From positions 3,680,794 through 3,744,793 of the forward strand of contig CP034991.1 in NCBI GenBank assembly GCA_004026145.2: a stretch of DNA of 64,000 nucleotides, written 5' to 3'. Position numbers and translations under genes: made by a program. This stretch comes from Takifugu bimaculatus (lineage: Eukaryota; Chordata; Actinopteri; Tetraodontiformes; Tetraodontidae). The notes beneath the pieces are model-generated. The model was given only the letters and a program-made list of their open reading frames with translations, was not told the DNA's origin and searched no databases. Positions 47,292 to 61,751 of this stretch are shown in pieces; positions within the stretch are counted from its first letter, which is position 1; each line of letters starts with the position of its first letter.

Positions 47292-50200
47292 TCACAGAAC
47301 TTCGTTGTCATGAGGTCGGCTCGGCTGGTCGTCGTCGGCCTCCTTCTGGAGCTGCTGGTACTTTCTCTTGAAAAAGCCAAACTGCAAAGGAGAATATAAA
47401 AATTATAAAAATTCATTTACGCAATTAGCTGCCTTTGGCTTCGACTCTGATGTTTATCTGACTGTAACGAAATGTATCTGTGTACGTTGGTAAATATGAC
47501 TTCTTACCTTCCAGAGCAGTCCAACAGACAGAGCCAACAGAACCAGTCCTGCAATGACGCTGCCAGCGATCACACCCACAGGGATGTCGCCCTTTTCTCC
47601 AGGTTTACTGACTGCCAGCACCACCTGCGGAGCAGCAGAGGTCATTTACCGTCTCACCTGTACGTCTAACCGGTTCTGAGTGTGTTTAAACACAGATGAG
47701 TAGAACTTTTAAAAATGAGGTTGTTCAATATAATAAGTTTCTATACTACCAGGACCAAAACTGTGACATTAAAATGACCCTACTGGGAGGAGTTTGGGGT
47801 TGATGAGGAGCAGATCAGGGTTGGTGGTCTCCACACTGATGCTGGGGGTCAGTTCAGTGCTCTGATAGGTGGCCTGTCAAGCATCCCAGAGCACAGACAA
47901 TGTGTCAGCGGCACCGAATCATGAACGGTGATGAATAAAAAACAACACCCAGCTCTAAGAGTCGCGCCAAGAGTGCTCACCGTGATGAACGTGCCGATCC
48001 AGATCCTCGTTTTAACCTTCACAAAGTAGTTGCTATTGACCTCAATGTCTTTGAGGATGCATTTGATGTACTTGCATTTCGCACTCTTGCAGTCCTGGAA
48101 GATAAAACACTTTTTTACAGGGGGGAAAAAACTGCATTTACAGTCTAAGAACAAAGGAGATTAAAGGAAAACTGACCAGTTTGTCCGTCTGTCGTAGGTT
48201 CTCCGGAGAGAAGGTCTGTGTGTGGCTCTTTGTGCTGAGCTTCAGAGGGTCAACCAGGCTACTGGAGTCGCAGCTGACAGAACCTCCCTGTAGGGGGAGC
48301 CAAAGATCCTTCTTAGCTCCATTGGACAGAAAACCAACCTCCAGAACTGCTGACAGACTTAAAAACACTCACATCCGTGTCCAGTCTGGTCACGTACAGA
48401 AGCTCATTTCCACCCTTGGTGGTCATGGGCAGAGCGATGGTCAGGTACAGGAGGCTGACAGGGAAGGTCCCTGTTGAAACCTAAAAATGCCATTTTTGAA
48501 ACATTTTTAAATTAAAAAGAAGTCTGATAATTTATGCTGACACAAAGTTTTGCCTGGCAAACCTTGACGGTAAAGTTAAACTCTGGGCCAATGTTGTCAA
48601 ATGTTTTTATGGCCGTTTTTGGTGGAGGGGGAGAATCCACCACGTAGAAATTGATATTTGATTCCCTAAAAACAAGACTTAATGAGAAACTTTAACAATG
48701 TGAGATGAACTGAAACAATGAAAAGTGAAATCACCGGGAGAGAATAACGCCTGTGTCATAGACCAGCGGGATGGAAATGGCCACATTGTTGTCTGCGGGC
48801 TTTTCCTCTTTACCGTCGCTGTAGAGAAAGACAGGAAGGGACTTTTAACCTGGGATTTCAGGTTTATTGTATTAAAATGAAACTACGTTTACCTTTTCGC
48901 CTCAAATTTCACCTCAGCCTTGTTCTGCACTTGCTGCAGATTGTAATCGAAATTGATGGTGAATTTTATCTGTAAAGACAGCAGACGACGTTGCAGATCA
49001 CTTCGCAAATTCAAAGAGCAACAATAATAAACGCTTCACTTCCCGTGCACCCACCTCTTGGTCGGTCCTTAATGCTGGATATCCCACGTGGCAGGTGACA
49101 GTCTGAGCTTGAGTCAAGCTGCACTTTACTCCGTCCGTCTGTAGATGCATAACTGGTGTTTAGAAGAGAGCAAATTCCAACACAGTCGAGTGCTTTAAAG
49201 CCGTCGTCCTGTTAAGGTCAGGCCCGTTGAGAGACGCTGGAGGATCCTCTTACTCACGGGAGGAAACACGGACGAGTAGTAGAGGTTGCTGGAGAAGGTG
49301 GCCAACACCTGAGGGTTGTACGCATTCTCCTTTTTGTTCTTCACGACCACTTGGAAGGACAGTTCTGGGTTGTTGGCGCCGATGACGGCGGGCGAAGAGC
49401 TGCAACAACATGCGGACGTGGTAAAAAGCGATATGTATGTTTGACCCAATCATCTAATGAGCTCTAAAGCTCCTGCACAGGCTGAAGAACCCTCCTGAAT
49501 GAATCCCAGCATTCAAGGCCGACTTCCAAAAGAGTTGATTTGGCACCTTTGTCGGCCTCTAGGTGGAGCCATTTCAGAGTCAATATAATTCCGACGTGCA
49601 GGTTACCCGTCAACAGCTTTAGCTCCATAAAATGTCCCCAGAACGAGGAGCAACACGGTGTGAATAACAATTTGTGAGGTTCACCTGGTGGCCGTATTGT
49701 TGGAGCTCACGCTCAGCACCAGGTCGCTGGTGCACACGCCGTCTGAGCCGCAGTCTTTGGTGAAGGGGATCTGAAATAGCACAGGAGGCCGCGTCAGACC
49801 CGAGTTTCAGAGGCCAAAAAAACACAACACGCGGAGTCACTGCTCAGTTTCTTACAAAGAATTCCCAGGCGCTGACAGCGGAGCGATCCAGGACGGGGTT
49901 CACGTCTGTGTTCTGCTGCTCCACTTCCACCTTCAGGCTGAGGGAGTTCACAAAATCTGGAGTCTCCTAAAGAGGCCCAACAGGAGATCGTGAGGTGGTT
50001 TACAACATTCATGTAGAAATAAAATGTTCAGATGAGAGCAAAGCTTGATTATTTTAATATATCTCACCTGGACGTAGACTTCAAAAGGCAGACACAGCTC
50101 TGTGGAGGATATTTTTTTCTTTTTTGTGAGGAACCGCTCGTTGTTTTTGGTGAACAGTCCTCTTGACGTCACCCGTGAGGCCTGCAAGTCGGCGTCCAGA

Positions 50201-53200
50201 GTCAACGTGTAGGACAGATCTGTGACAAAAGCGTGACGCAGATGGGCACTGAAATCATCTACAAATTAGTTGACTAGACAAAGTTAGACTAGACATTTGC
50301 ATCACAAGTAAAGCTAACAGCCAGCTAGCTTGGTTAGCAACTGCTGGTCTTGTCTGTCTTGGTTTTCATCAAAAACAGCAGTTTTATATCCTTCGTTGCA
50401 ACTTTAGACAAAACTTTTTTGCCAAACACTTGGAAAGAAAAAGTGTAATACAATTTGTCGTGCCGCTAACAGGAGGGGGTGAACAGTTCTTTTACCGACG
50501 GGCCCGACGGGATTGTTGGGCCTGAACGTGGCGCTGAAGCAGAGCCTGGTGGTAAAACAGGAATGCTTGCGTCCATTAATGTCACAGGGTTTGTCCAAGA
50601 TGTTGATTTTATCGGGGTTGAATGAACCTGTCGCACTGATAGTTGCTACACCTCTGGACCTGAAAACAGCAGAGTGAAAATAGATGAGCCACGTGTATGA
50701 CACGTTCTGCTTGTGCATCGTGATTGTCACACTCACCAGAGCTGCACCACTTTGCCGTAAGCACCAACAGAGATGTCAGGGAGACTATCGCCATTCAGAT
50801 CCTTGAAGCTATCTAAAGACCTTCCAAAATACTGCAACTTTGGATCCAGGCTGGAGCCGAGGACTCTCTGGAAGGGAGTCGTATATCTCATGACTCGTGA
50901 GCATGAGACCAAACACAGGTGACCACAGCAAAACCTTCCATACCTGTGAGAACTCTTTATTCAACGTCCTTTTCTTCCCATTGTAGATGTAGATTACGCC
51001 CTTTTGGTTGTCCTCTAGTGGCGCTCCAACTACAACATCGCTGTACCCGTCCAGGTCCAGGTCAGGGATGGCGGAGATAGCCATCCCAAAACGAGCGTCC
51101 TCGGTCGGGGAGGGGCCGCTGAGGAATCCCTGCTCGTTCAATATGCCCTTCAGAAAGACGGTTAAATGCTAGAGAGCAGTACGGTCGGAGGGACAGAGGG
51201 CTTGGTTGACCAGCATTGCTGTCTGTTACCTTGGTGACGGAGAAGATGTAGACCCTGCCTTCTTCTTTCTTCATCTCACTCATGAACATCGGTGCCCCGA
51301 CCAGCAGCAGGTCTGTCACGCCATCGCTGTCCACATCCACAGAGCACAGGACGCTCCCGAAGTACGACCCGATCTAAGAGAGCCACAAGCCCGGTTAGCT
51401 TTAACTTTTCATACCCTGAAATGATGAACAGCACGTTCTCTGATATGAGCACCTGTTTGCCTCTTTCTGAGTCGATGACCGTTGTTTGCTTCTGGGTGCT
51501 GACGGTGTAGACTATGACCTGGCCGGTGTGGTTGGAGCGTGGTGCACCGGCCACAAAATACTGCGTGCGACCATCATTCAAGCTGGTGACTGAATAACCT
51601 GGAAATCACCGACGATAAACGTGGTTTTAGCTGCTTTTCTGAACTCAAGAGTTTCCTAGTTTGATACAGAACCATGGAGGTAGCATCACATCCAGGAAAG
51701 TGCACGTAACCATCCTAGTTATGGGGGTTTGTATTCATATAAGCGGGCTCTGTGGTGGCTGAACTGTTCCCTGTTGATGATTGCTGTCTGCCGTCCTGCC
51801 TCAACGTCACTGGCTGACACGGTCTGGGCATGTTCCAATACGTTTCAGATTAAACACGAGCTCTATTGTACAGTGGACAAACTGAGAAGCAGGTTCAGCA
51901 ACAGACTCCTGCAGCCTCGCTGCTGTAAGGAACGGTACAGGAAGTCCTTCCTGCCGTCCACAATCAAACTGTATAACTCATCCCTCTCTGTCAGAGCTGA
52001 GCTCTCTTGACCGGACTTATGCATCAGCTCAGGTCCAAACCATTCCATAACAATAATTGTTTTAATGTTTATGTTGTAATTTTATTTCTATTTTATTCTA
52101 TATTTATGTATATATGCTTATAATGCTTATAATATCTATATATTAGATTATAATAATAATAATAATAGATTTTATTTCAAAGCGCCTTTCAAGACACCCA
52201 AGGACACTTTACAGTACATCTATGCAACAGTTAAACACTATTTACAATTTAAAATCAAAGGTCAGCTTCACAGTTAAGATTTCAATAACAGTTGCAATAG
52301 CACCAATTACATCAAAAAAAGAAAATAGTAGGTGAAACATACATACATACATAAGATCAACAAAGCAACATATAATCATAAACCTAAACAAAGAAAACAA
52401 TTAAAGGTGGTGCAGTGAATAAGCCAGACAAAAAAGGTGTGTTTTGAGGTTTGATTTAAATACGGGGAGAGAGTCGATATTTCGAATGTCTGGTGGTAAG
52501 GAGTTCCAAAGGTGAGGAGCAGAGCGACTGAAAGCTCTGGCCCCTATGGTCCTGAGGTAGACAGGGGGCACAGTGAGGTTGAGGGAGGAGGAGGATCTGA
52601 GGGGGCGTGTTGGAATGGCAATGTGGAGGAGGTCAGACAGGTAAGGAGGGGCAAGTTTATGGATGGCTCTGAAGGTGAGTAGAAGGATTTTGTACTGGAT
52701 CCGGAAAGTGATGGGAAGCCAGTGGAGTTGTTGTAGGATGGGGGAGATGTGGTGGGAAGATGGGGTTTTGGTGATGATGCGGGCAGCTGAATTATGGACC
52801 GGTTGTAGCTTGTGGAGAGATTTTTGAGGGAGACCGAAGAGGAGGGAGTTGCAGTAATCTAAACGTGAGGTGACAAGACTATGGACAAGGATGGAGGTGG
52901 TGTTGGGGGAGAGGGAGGGACGAAGTCGATTTATTTGTCGGAGGTGGAAATAGGCGGCCCGAGTAGTATGGCTGATGTGGGATTTAAATGAGAGAGTGCT
53001 GTCAAGGATGACGCCCAAACTCTTAACTTGAGGGGAGGGGGAGACCAAGGAGGTGTCAATGAGAATGGAGAGACTGGCAACTTTAGAGAGGGATGATTTC
53101 GTCCCTACGAGGAGCACTTCAGTTTTATCACTGTTTAATTTAAGGAAGTTGGACGAGAACCAGGCTTTGATTTCAGCTAAGCAGGTGGGGAGGGAGGAGG

Positions 53201-56200
53201 GTGGAAGTGAGGAGTTAGGTGAGCTTGAGAGGTACAGTTGAGTGTCGTCTGCATAACAGTGATATTGGATGTTGAATTTGCGAAAGATGGCACCAAGGGG
53301 AAGAAGATAGATGATGAATAGCAAGGGTCCCAGGACTGAGCCCTGTGGCACGCCTGAAGTGACTGGGAAGAGGTTGGACTTGAATGATTTGAGCTGGATG
53401 AACTGTGTGCGGCCTGAGAGGTACGAATGGAACCATTGAAGGGGGGTCTTGGCAAGACCGATGGAGGAGAGTCTACGGAGTAGAATGGGGTGGGAGATGG
53501 TGTCGAATGCTGCAGTAAGGTCAAGGAGGATAAGGATGGAAAGTGAACCAGAGTCAGCTGCAGTGAGAAGGTCGTTGGTTATTTTTATGAGAGCAGTTTC
53601 AGTGCTGTGGCAGGGGCGGAAACCAGATTGGAACGGGTCATAAAGGGAGTTATGTGCTAGGTGGGTGTGTAGTTGAGAGGCGACTACTTTTTCAAGGATT
53701 TTGGAAATGAAAGGTAGCTTGGAAATGGGACGGAGATTGTTGTAATTATTGGGGTCTGAGCCTGTTTTTTTTTCAGGATTGGGGTGATGGCTGCCGTTTT
53801 GAGGGATGAGGGAACAGTTTCAGTCGAAAGTGACGATTTAATGATGGCAGAAATGAGGGGGAGCACAGCAGGGAGGCAAGATTTGACCAGATTGGTGGGT
53901 AGGGGATCCAGTTGACATGTTGAGGGTTTGGATTTCTGGATAAGAGCATCGATGTCAAGATTTTTAGGGAGAAGAAAATTGGAAAATTGATGACGGTGAG
54001 GCAGATTAGTTGGTGGGCTGGGAGGAGGTCCGGGTTATGTATATATTATATATATATGCTTATCACGTATAGGTTGCTACTACAATTCAATTTCCCTACG
54101 GGGATGAATAAAGTATATCTTAATCTTAATCTTATTTCCCTCTAATTCTGCTGTGCATTTAGAATGGAATTAACAAAAGCAAGTTTAGTTTTGTTGCCTT
54201 TGCTCCAGGGTGACCTTTTGTTTTTCATATTAATTAAATCTAACTCTTTTATGAACTGAGCAGCTCAGTGTGTTACCCAGTAATGAGCTGTGACTTTTGT
54301 CTTGAAGCGTCTCCTCAAAGGCCGAGGAGGGCAGAATGTCCACGGTGGACCCTCTCTGGTGGACCACGGTCCCGCTCCAGGAGTAGGCTCCCACCGCTCC
54401 CAGCATCATCACATCCTGAACCAACAACAAAAAAAGAAAACATTAACCAGCAGAGGCCCTGGAACGTCCCTGTTTTCAATGTGGAACAACAAAAACCTGG
54501 CTGCTTTCATTCACTTCACACATTCAACGCTCCGACTGCAACGCATTGGCCTCTGATTCATTCCAGACTTCCTCAAGCACGTTTGAAACGTGTCACGCAG
54601 CAGCGCGCACGTCTGCCGTCCCCAGTGTGTGGGAGAGAGGATCCCGTGGGCCGCGGAAGCGAACGGGGCGGGACTCCGTACCTGTTGGCTGGAGTAGTGA
54701 GCGCTGAATCCCACCTGCGACATCTCCATTTTGAAGTTGTCTCCTCCCTTGCCTGTACCTGATGGGAACAGTGGCATGGGGACATGTCACGCCATGCTGC
54801 TGCTGATTCTAACGTCTCACCCCGACCTCTTTGGAAATCGGCAAAGAGTCGAACCTTCTATGTTGAAGATGCGATCTCCCAGAGTCCCGGCGATGTTGGA
54901 CAGAGCCACCTCGTCTGACACGTTGAAGAAATAATTCGCCGTGGGCTCGCTGGCGATGGATTTGATTTCTTTGATCAGGTTTTCCGTGTCGATGTTGTTT
55001 CTTGTGTAGTAACCCAGCACCTGGAAACGCCCCCAGACCGATCAGAAGACGTGAGCTCAGCGTTTAAGACATGAGTGCACAGCTCATGTCTCAAACGCTG
55101 AGCGTGCATCGTCACTTACAGCTATGCCGAATCTGGTGATGCCTTTCTCGTTGCACTCGGCAATGACCAATTCCCTGTTATAGTTGTCGTGAGATTCCCC
55201 GTCGGTGACGACCACCATGACTTTGGCGGCCCCCGGGCGACTGCCGCTGCTCAGGTCGAAGCCCCGCTGACTGGCGGCAGCAAGCAGGCAGATGCGGGAA
55301 TTAGTCAACGAATAAGAAAACAGAGACCAAACCAGGACCGAAGGAGTGAGGCAGCAAACCCACCTGGCGTACTGAATGGCTCGGAAGGTATTGGTGGCGT
55401 CCCCGAGCATTTGCGTGATCCTGGACGCCGCGCTCAGCATGTCTTCTTTATTCCTGAATTCGTTCAGTCTGAACTCAAACTTGGGATTGACGGCATACTG
55501 GATGACGCTGACCTGGAGAGGAACGCAAAATAAAGGACCCAGAAGATCGACCCCGGACATCTGGGACCCCCTTGCCGCTCTTACCTGGGTGGTCTGTGGC
55601 CCGATGTCAAGGGTGGGTATTAACTTCTGGATGAAGGCCGTCATCGGCTCCCAGGGGTAGATGCTGTAAGAGCCGTCCAGGACGATCACGATGTCCATGG
55701 GTCCGCCGCACTCTGGGAAAATCGAGACGTGAGAAGCGCTGGAGCTTTTTCTGCATTCTCCTGTAAGTCACGGGTCAGGAATACGAGGAATGGTTTCAGT
55801 CATTTACTCTGGACAGCAGGTGAGAACGCAGACTGAGGCTGAAAGAGGGGGGTCAGTCTTGCACATATCCCAGGGTAGAACTGCTGGCTGCCACACTGCT
55901 GCGCCCACAGAGGCCCACACATCTGTCACAGAGCAGAAGGGGACACCGGGTTGGTCAGTGCCTTAAAAAGGACCCAGGGTGCTGGCAGCCAAGGTAGAAG
56001 AGCCGAGTGTGTCTTTGACTGCAGGTCACATGAGATGAATTCACACGTACCAGCAGGTCAGTGCCGTCAGGCTTCTGGGTGAGAGTCAAGCCCAGGGACA
56101 TGTTGATGTTGATGTTTTTAACATCCGGAATACTGAGAGAGTCTGTAACAAAATCAAATTTAAAAAAAATCAAGACTGGCGTTCCCACAGGTTCAGGTGG

Positions 56201-59200
56201 TCAGTGTTTGCGTTTGTATAACAGAGAGGTCAAAGGTCAAACACGAAAGCGCCACACCTCACCTTGGAGATTAAGCTTGTCGCAGCTATTCCTGGATTCA
56301 GAAAGGGGACACTTGTAAACGTCTCCCTTTCTGTTTCGGGTGTAACCGCTCCACGGAGCGCTGACCAGGAGCCTGTGGGAAACAGCATGTCATCCTCTCG
56401 GAAACAACGGCGGGGAGAGCGAGACGGGCTCGTGCAGAATCCGCGAGATGCCACAAACTCTATTTTACAGAGCTTGTTAGGTTTTAACAGGAAAGTGTTA
56501 CAACATGCTGTGGTGTGATGTGGTGAATTTTCACACAGTTAAAATGGACTGAAATCCCAGCCCAGGCTGTAAAAACCCATATAAACAGGTCCAAAACATC
56601 ATTTTGCTCGAACAATTAATGCTCAATTACTAAAAATACACTTCTTATAGCTGCATAAGTGGCAAACACACAATGCCAAAGCTTTGTTCCCTTGTATAGT
56701 GCCCTGCTGTCTGCCATACACTGGTCAGTGACATGGGAATTTACCGCATTAATCACTTCATATCCCTCATTTACACAAGCAGGATACTCCTCCAGACGGT
56801 GAGTGTGGTAGACTCAACAACACATCACCGATGAGAAGTTACTCGTCACCTAGCTGTTACAGATAAGTAGGGCCCTCAGTGCCATTTGAATATGAGCTCT
56901 ACTACAAACATGACAAGCCTTTTACAACACTCTCCTTCTGACACTAATGGTGAACAGGTACGCCAGCGTCGCCAACCTCTGGGTTTCAGAACGCTGGTGC
57001 TCTGACAGCCAGTCGCACCGTCAGTATGCTAACATGTCAGCATTTCGGGGCAAACCACCGATGTCGTCCTCCCGTGGGGAAAAGTTAGGGGATTTTTAAA
57101 GCATCCCTTCACTTCGCAGGATCAGAGGAGGCGGCCTGAGCGTCTGAATGAAAAGCAGACACCGTCGTCTCCACAGCGGCGTCATCAAGGGTGGAAAACA
57201 AGGCCGGGTTCGGACGTGGAAGAGCGTTTAAATACAGGCATTACGGCTCAGAACACAGTCTTTCTGTTCCCTTCTGCTGAACCTGCTTTTGGAGGCCTGG
57301 TTACAGGCCGGTGAGGCCCTGAACGCTGCTGATAAGATGACACAGCATCCAGTTTTAACAGTCCTTGCTGGAGACTTCCGAGGAAAAATAAGCCTGTGGA
57401 ACTTCCCAAAAAAGTTCTTATGTCATTCTTAAACTGGTGGAGGTTCTGGTAAAAATCTGGCCTGTAAGAGATTTAATAATCTGGCATCAGCAACGAAAAG
57501 AAAAGACTTGAATACTGATACATGATCGTACTGGCACATTAATCACCGTGGTTTAAACATAAACCATGATGATGAGTTATTTATGCAAATATTGCTGCCC
57601 GTCCGCCTCCATGGGCCCTAGATTGCTGCTCTCCTATGTTTCAACAGTGGGCCAGAAAAGACAAACAGACTTAAAACTTAACTTTGACTTCTGTCATTGC
57701 AATAAAAACACTCATTCCAAGTCACCGCCGACCCTCGGCGCCACACTTCGCGGCCTAATTTGCAGAATTCCACATCGTGCCTTTGAAGAGAATTATTTTA
57801 TCTTGTTAGCATCTTTTATCTTATTAGCATGCGTTATACTATATGTTTTTGTTTTATGTTACAGTTAGTTTAGAAGTTAGGAATACTATATACTCTTTAG
57901 TAGGAACACACATAAGCAAGTCAGTTGACCCTTCTTTGACATGAATACTGCTTAGACAGTTGGAGCCAGGCAGACAGGAAATGGTAGACCCCCATCGTAA
58001 AATATGACAGCATAATTTACTGGTGATTGATAAGTTCCTGGACAGGAATAAGACCTCTGACCTGGCCATCTGAGAAGACAATGGAGAAGGACTGCACCAA
58101 CACCAAATGAGGCAGGAAGAAGAAGATGAAGTCACCCAAGAAGAAGGACTGGATTGGACTGAATTAGCATCAATAATTACATATGTCTTTCTATAAAAGA
58201 CTGGGCCAAGGGATAGTTAGGTTGTCAGACTTCATGCCCTGACAATTGACTTGTTGTTGCTAGGGTTATGAACTGGCCCGGAGCTCTGTAATATTTGTAT
58301 CTTGAATTGATTCTGTTTGCTAAATACATTTTGAAATTGACATTTGTTTACTTGAAGTCTTCATTTAAAGAACACGCGGATTGGCAGTGACACACGAGAG
58401 GTATTGCAATCCAACACCTTCCAGCTGACAGTGACACGGAGGAAATCACTCCAGCGTCATCAGTAGTTTCATACCATTTGCCTTCGTGGTTTGTTGCTTG
58501 TTGGACTTGGTAGCCGAACTCTTCTGCAGCTGGGCCAGTGAAAATCTTGGCACCTGCAGTGCCGACGTTGAAGGAGTGCGAGCGCCAGATACTGTCAGCC
58601 GCTGGAGGAGAAGAACGAGGATGCACGATCACATATCTGACATGAATATCCCCCTTCAACGCGCGTGTGTGTCTTTGTCTTCTGCAGCTAATCTATCCTG
58701 TCCCATCAGTTTATGTTTGTTTACTTATATGGCACCATCCTGCTGGACCTCTCTCTGAATGAAGGGTGCGTAGGACGCAGCTGAATCATGAAGGTTTAAA
58801 AGGAGACATCAGGTTGAGTCGCGATTGCAGGGGAAAACCAACAATCAGAAGAGATAACTAAAGTCTTCAGCGCCGCTTTAATAATCATTGCTTATCCCAG
58901 AAGTCAAAAACGGACAAAAAAAGAGTGAGACCTTCTCTGCGCTCTCTGCACGAACATCGCGCTTCATTTTAGGAATGTTCGCCGCACTCGAACACTCGGT
59001 TGAAAGTTTGCGCAAGTTTTAAAGTGACATTCTGCGACTCCGATGTGACTCCGGTGTCTTTTAATCCACGTCGTGCTGAGGACAGCCGAGGACAGGATGC
59101 AGAGAGAATTCCTTCAAAGCAAAACGATTCCTTTATAAAATAGCCTCCAAACACGACCGCGACGTGCGGTAAATTTCACAAGAGACGCTTCAAACCTAAA

Positions 59201-59339
59201 GTCTGATCATAAGGTCTGATCCGGTAATCGGTCTAAATCTCCCGATCGTGGAGAGAAGCGCGACGGTCTCTGTGCCTAACAAATGGGTCCGGTACTCACC
59301 GATGGCTATCAGAAAAAAGATCTGCCCCCGTAGATCCAT
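47292..59339 (-). CDS. itga2: Integrin alpha-2, copy B
   Basis: Same 30-exon structure and length as copy A: 59300-59339, 58475-58601, 56263-56372, 56051-56142, 55808-55922, 55585-55712, 55364-55512, 55120-55270, 54855-55020, 54682-54758, 54277-54415, 51453-51598, 51230-51373, 50944-51147, 50737-50867, 50496-50659, 50068-50219, 49856-49966, 49685-49770, 49258-49399, 49055-49138, 48893-48969, 48735-48818, 48563-48665, 48373-48480, 48177-48287, 47981-48094, 47784-47873, 47508-47624, 47292-47381. All splice sites and frames look intact, so this is a potentially functional paralogue. Amino-acid changes I see relative to A: L492V (exon 13), D964N (exon 24), A1148S (membrane helix). Its 3' UTR lacks the gypsy element. 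Confidence 0.93.
51729..52121 (+). mobile_element. LINE 3' fragment, left part, unit B copy
   Basis: Duplicate of 29,751-30,143 in itga2-B intron 11. Its right part lies at 54,051-54,136. Confidence 0.75.
52122..54050 (-). mobile_element. Rex1/L2-type LINE, unit B copy
   Basis: Duplicate of 30,144-32,071 with the same 13-bp flanks (right flank 54,051-54,063). The A run in the reverse transcriptase region has one more base than in unit A, so the frame upstream of the slip differs. The downstream reverse transcriptase frame 52,401-53,351 is unchanged. Confidence 0.85.
55055..55103. repeat. Inverted repeat in itga2-B intron 8
   Basis: Same 21-base arms and 7-base loop as at 33,076-33,124, unchanged. 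Confidence 0.9.
57853..58346 (+). mobile_element. Possible solo LTR, unit B copy
   Basis: Duplicate of 35,876-36,368. The TATA-like site reads TCTATAAAAGACTGG here instead of TCTATATAAACTGG. Boundaries are uncertain as for copy A. Confidence 0.3.
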
Positions 59340-59537
59340 GGTGGAGGTTAGTCCATCTGTGCTGAAATGAAGGCGCTGCACTTGTCAAGTGGAGCCTCCG
59401 CCGCCGCACTGTTAGTGGCAGTGTGTGGGGTGAGGGGGGTCACACCTTACAGTGGTGAAGTCATGTTGGCTACTTCTGTGTGAATGTGAGAATGAGGACT
59501 AAAAACACATTCTATTCTAAAATGTGAACCTGTGAAA

Positions 59538-60562
59538 TTCCACTGTCAACTAGACAGATGCACCGCAATGAATCCACCACCCAAGTATTTTCAACCACTG
59601 GTGCCACACTGACAGTGTATGCGCCCAAGCAGAAGAAGACTGTATATGTTCTCAGCAGCATGCACAGCATGATTCAGACACAGGATACCACCAAAAAGAA
59701 GCCAAACACCATCACACGCTACAACACGACAAAGTGCGGCGTCGATGTCATGGACCAGATGGTGCGAGAGTACACTGTCCGCGCAGGAACACGGCGCTGG
59801 CCAGTAGCAGTGTTCTATAACATGATAGATATGGCAGCACTGAATGCACACGTGCTCTATCAATTATGCACCGGGAGGCAGGAGAGACGGGTGGATTCCT
59901 GCTGGAGCTTGCAAGAGAGTTGGCTCAAACCCACGTGGGTATGAAAAAGGCCCAAAAGGAACAATTATTTCGACAACAACCCTCCACACCACAACTAGGA
60001 AAAACAGCCAAGTGTCAGGCTAAAATTAAATGTAAGAACAATCATGCAACTGTGCGCTGTGTTGACTGCTACCGATATACATGTGGGAAATGCCGAAAGG
60101 AACAATGTTTTTTTTTTTTTGTTAGTTTTTTACTATTTTTAGCACAAAAATAACAATTATTTCTGCAACAACCCTCCACACCAAAACTGGGGAAAAGTTG
60201 CTTTTTCATTCTTTGTAAATATGTTGTTTTTTTAACAATAAATGTCAGTGTGTCAATCCCTTCCTTCCTGTTGATCCTTTCCACTGCATACAGCTCATAG
60301 TCCAGTTTAAGTCTTTATGGCTATGTTCACTGAGGTATTTATCCATCTCACAACTAAAGCTTGCTCTCAAAAGAACCTCCTGAGCTGTAAGGTATGTCCC
60401 CTCCCCCACACAGGTTCAAGTGGCTCCGGCTGTGTGCCACTAACAGCCACATTTCCATAACAAAATGAGTGTCCACAGGGGGGACTTGGGGCCATTTGGC
60501 CCTCTTGTGGGTTTTCTAGGTAAAAACGCCAAATGGCCCCTCTCTGGGACTTCTAGCGTTAA
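59538..60562 (+). pseudogene. piggyBac remnant, unit B copy (frameshifted)
   Basis: Duplicate of 37,560-38,583. One T is missing at about 59,897 (GGTGGATTCC instead of GGTGGATTTCC), which splits the frame into 59,558-59,944 and an overlapping second frame to 60,153. It ends at TTAA 60,559-60,562. Confidence 0.82.
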
Positions 60563-61751
60563 TTCGATTATTTACAGCCCAGCGATTCATGGTGTAGAGC
60601 AAAGCTGAGGAGATTTACAGGTCAGAAGGTCTAAACTGAAGAACAAATACTGTTACCGGAGAGTACAGAGATTGTAATTGTTACTGTGGAAGGAACGTGG
60701 ACATTGACAGCTGTTTACTGACAGATAATTACATCCACTAAAGCCTATTTTTCATGAGCCGCTCAGTCACAGCAGCGATTCTGTCATTTAAGGGAGTCAC
60801 GGCAAGTTTTGTGGGGTTTTGTTGCTGTTTTTCTTCTCTTTGTTCATGCTGCTGTGACTGAGTCACTTGTGAAGGAAGTCTGACGTCACTTTTATTTCAT
60901 AGATTTACAACAGAAAGGCTGCTTTGTGAACAGAGGTTGTGGAATCCCAGTGATGAAACTCTTTTCTTCTCCTATTATGGGTTCCTGGCCCATCGAGACG
61001 GGATGAACGTCACGAACACCAAGACCACGCTCAGAATGTGCAGTCTCACTCTCTGCACAGGAAGTCATAAGCCTTGCTGAAGAGCACTTAACTAATAATA
61101 ACAGAGAATTTCCCCATTGTTTTACGCATTTTTGAAGGCATTAGTCCATCATCAGCGCTGTGACTGATTCAAGCCTTCTTTGTGCTTCCTGTGATGCATC
61201 AGTTCTCCTCAGCGGTGAAGGCCACAGAGCAATTCCTGGGAAATCTCACTCACTGGAGTCTGAAAACTGGAGTCTGTCTTGGCCGCTCTGCTACAATCTG
61301 AGGAAGGATCTGATGAAGATGTCTTCCTGTTGACCAAAAAGAAGGATTCTGACTCATCTGAGGCCGCGCTGAGATATTTATGAACACAGAGCTTCCAGAT
61401 ATGTTTTACTGTATTTCTGGGGCCTATTTGGTTCCTTCATTGGGTCTAATTGGGGTTGTTCAAAAGCTACACTCAGCAACTCGGTGCGTTTTTCTTTAGA
61501 ATCTGTCTGCTGGATATTTTAGTTTTGAGGTTTTAGTTCTGACCTTTGGCCGCTGTACTGTTAGTCAACGGGGCCGATCCAAGGATCTGACCACCTCCCT
61601 CGCTCCCGCCACGTCTCCCAGGAGGTGAAACGCAGGATTGATTATATGACACGGGAGCATCAAGCCATAGTATTTTTGGATGTAATCAACTGGCAGAAAA
61701 AGGGGGGGCGGTTTCCCAGCCTGAAACTCCCACAGTTCCCATCTCCATTTG

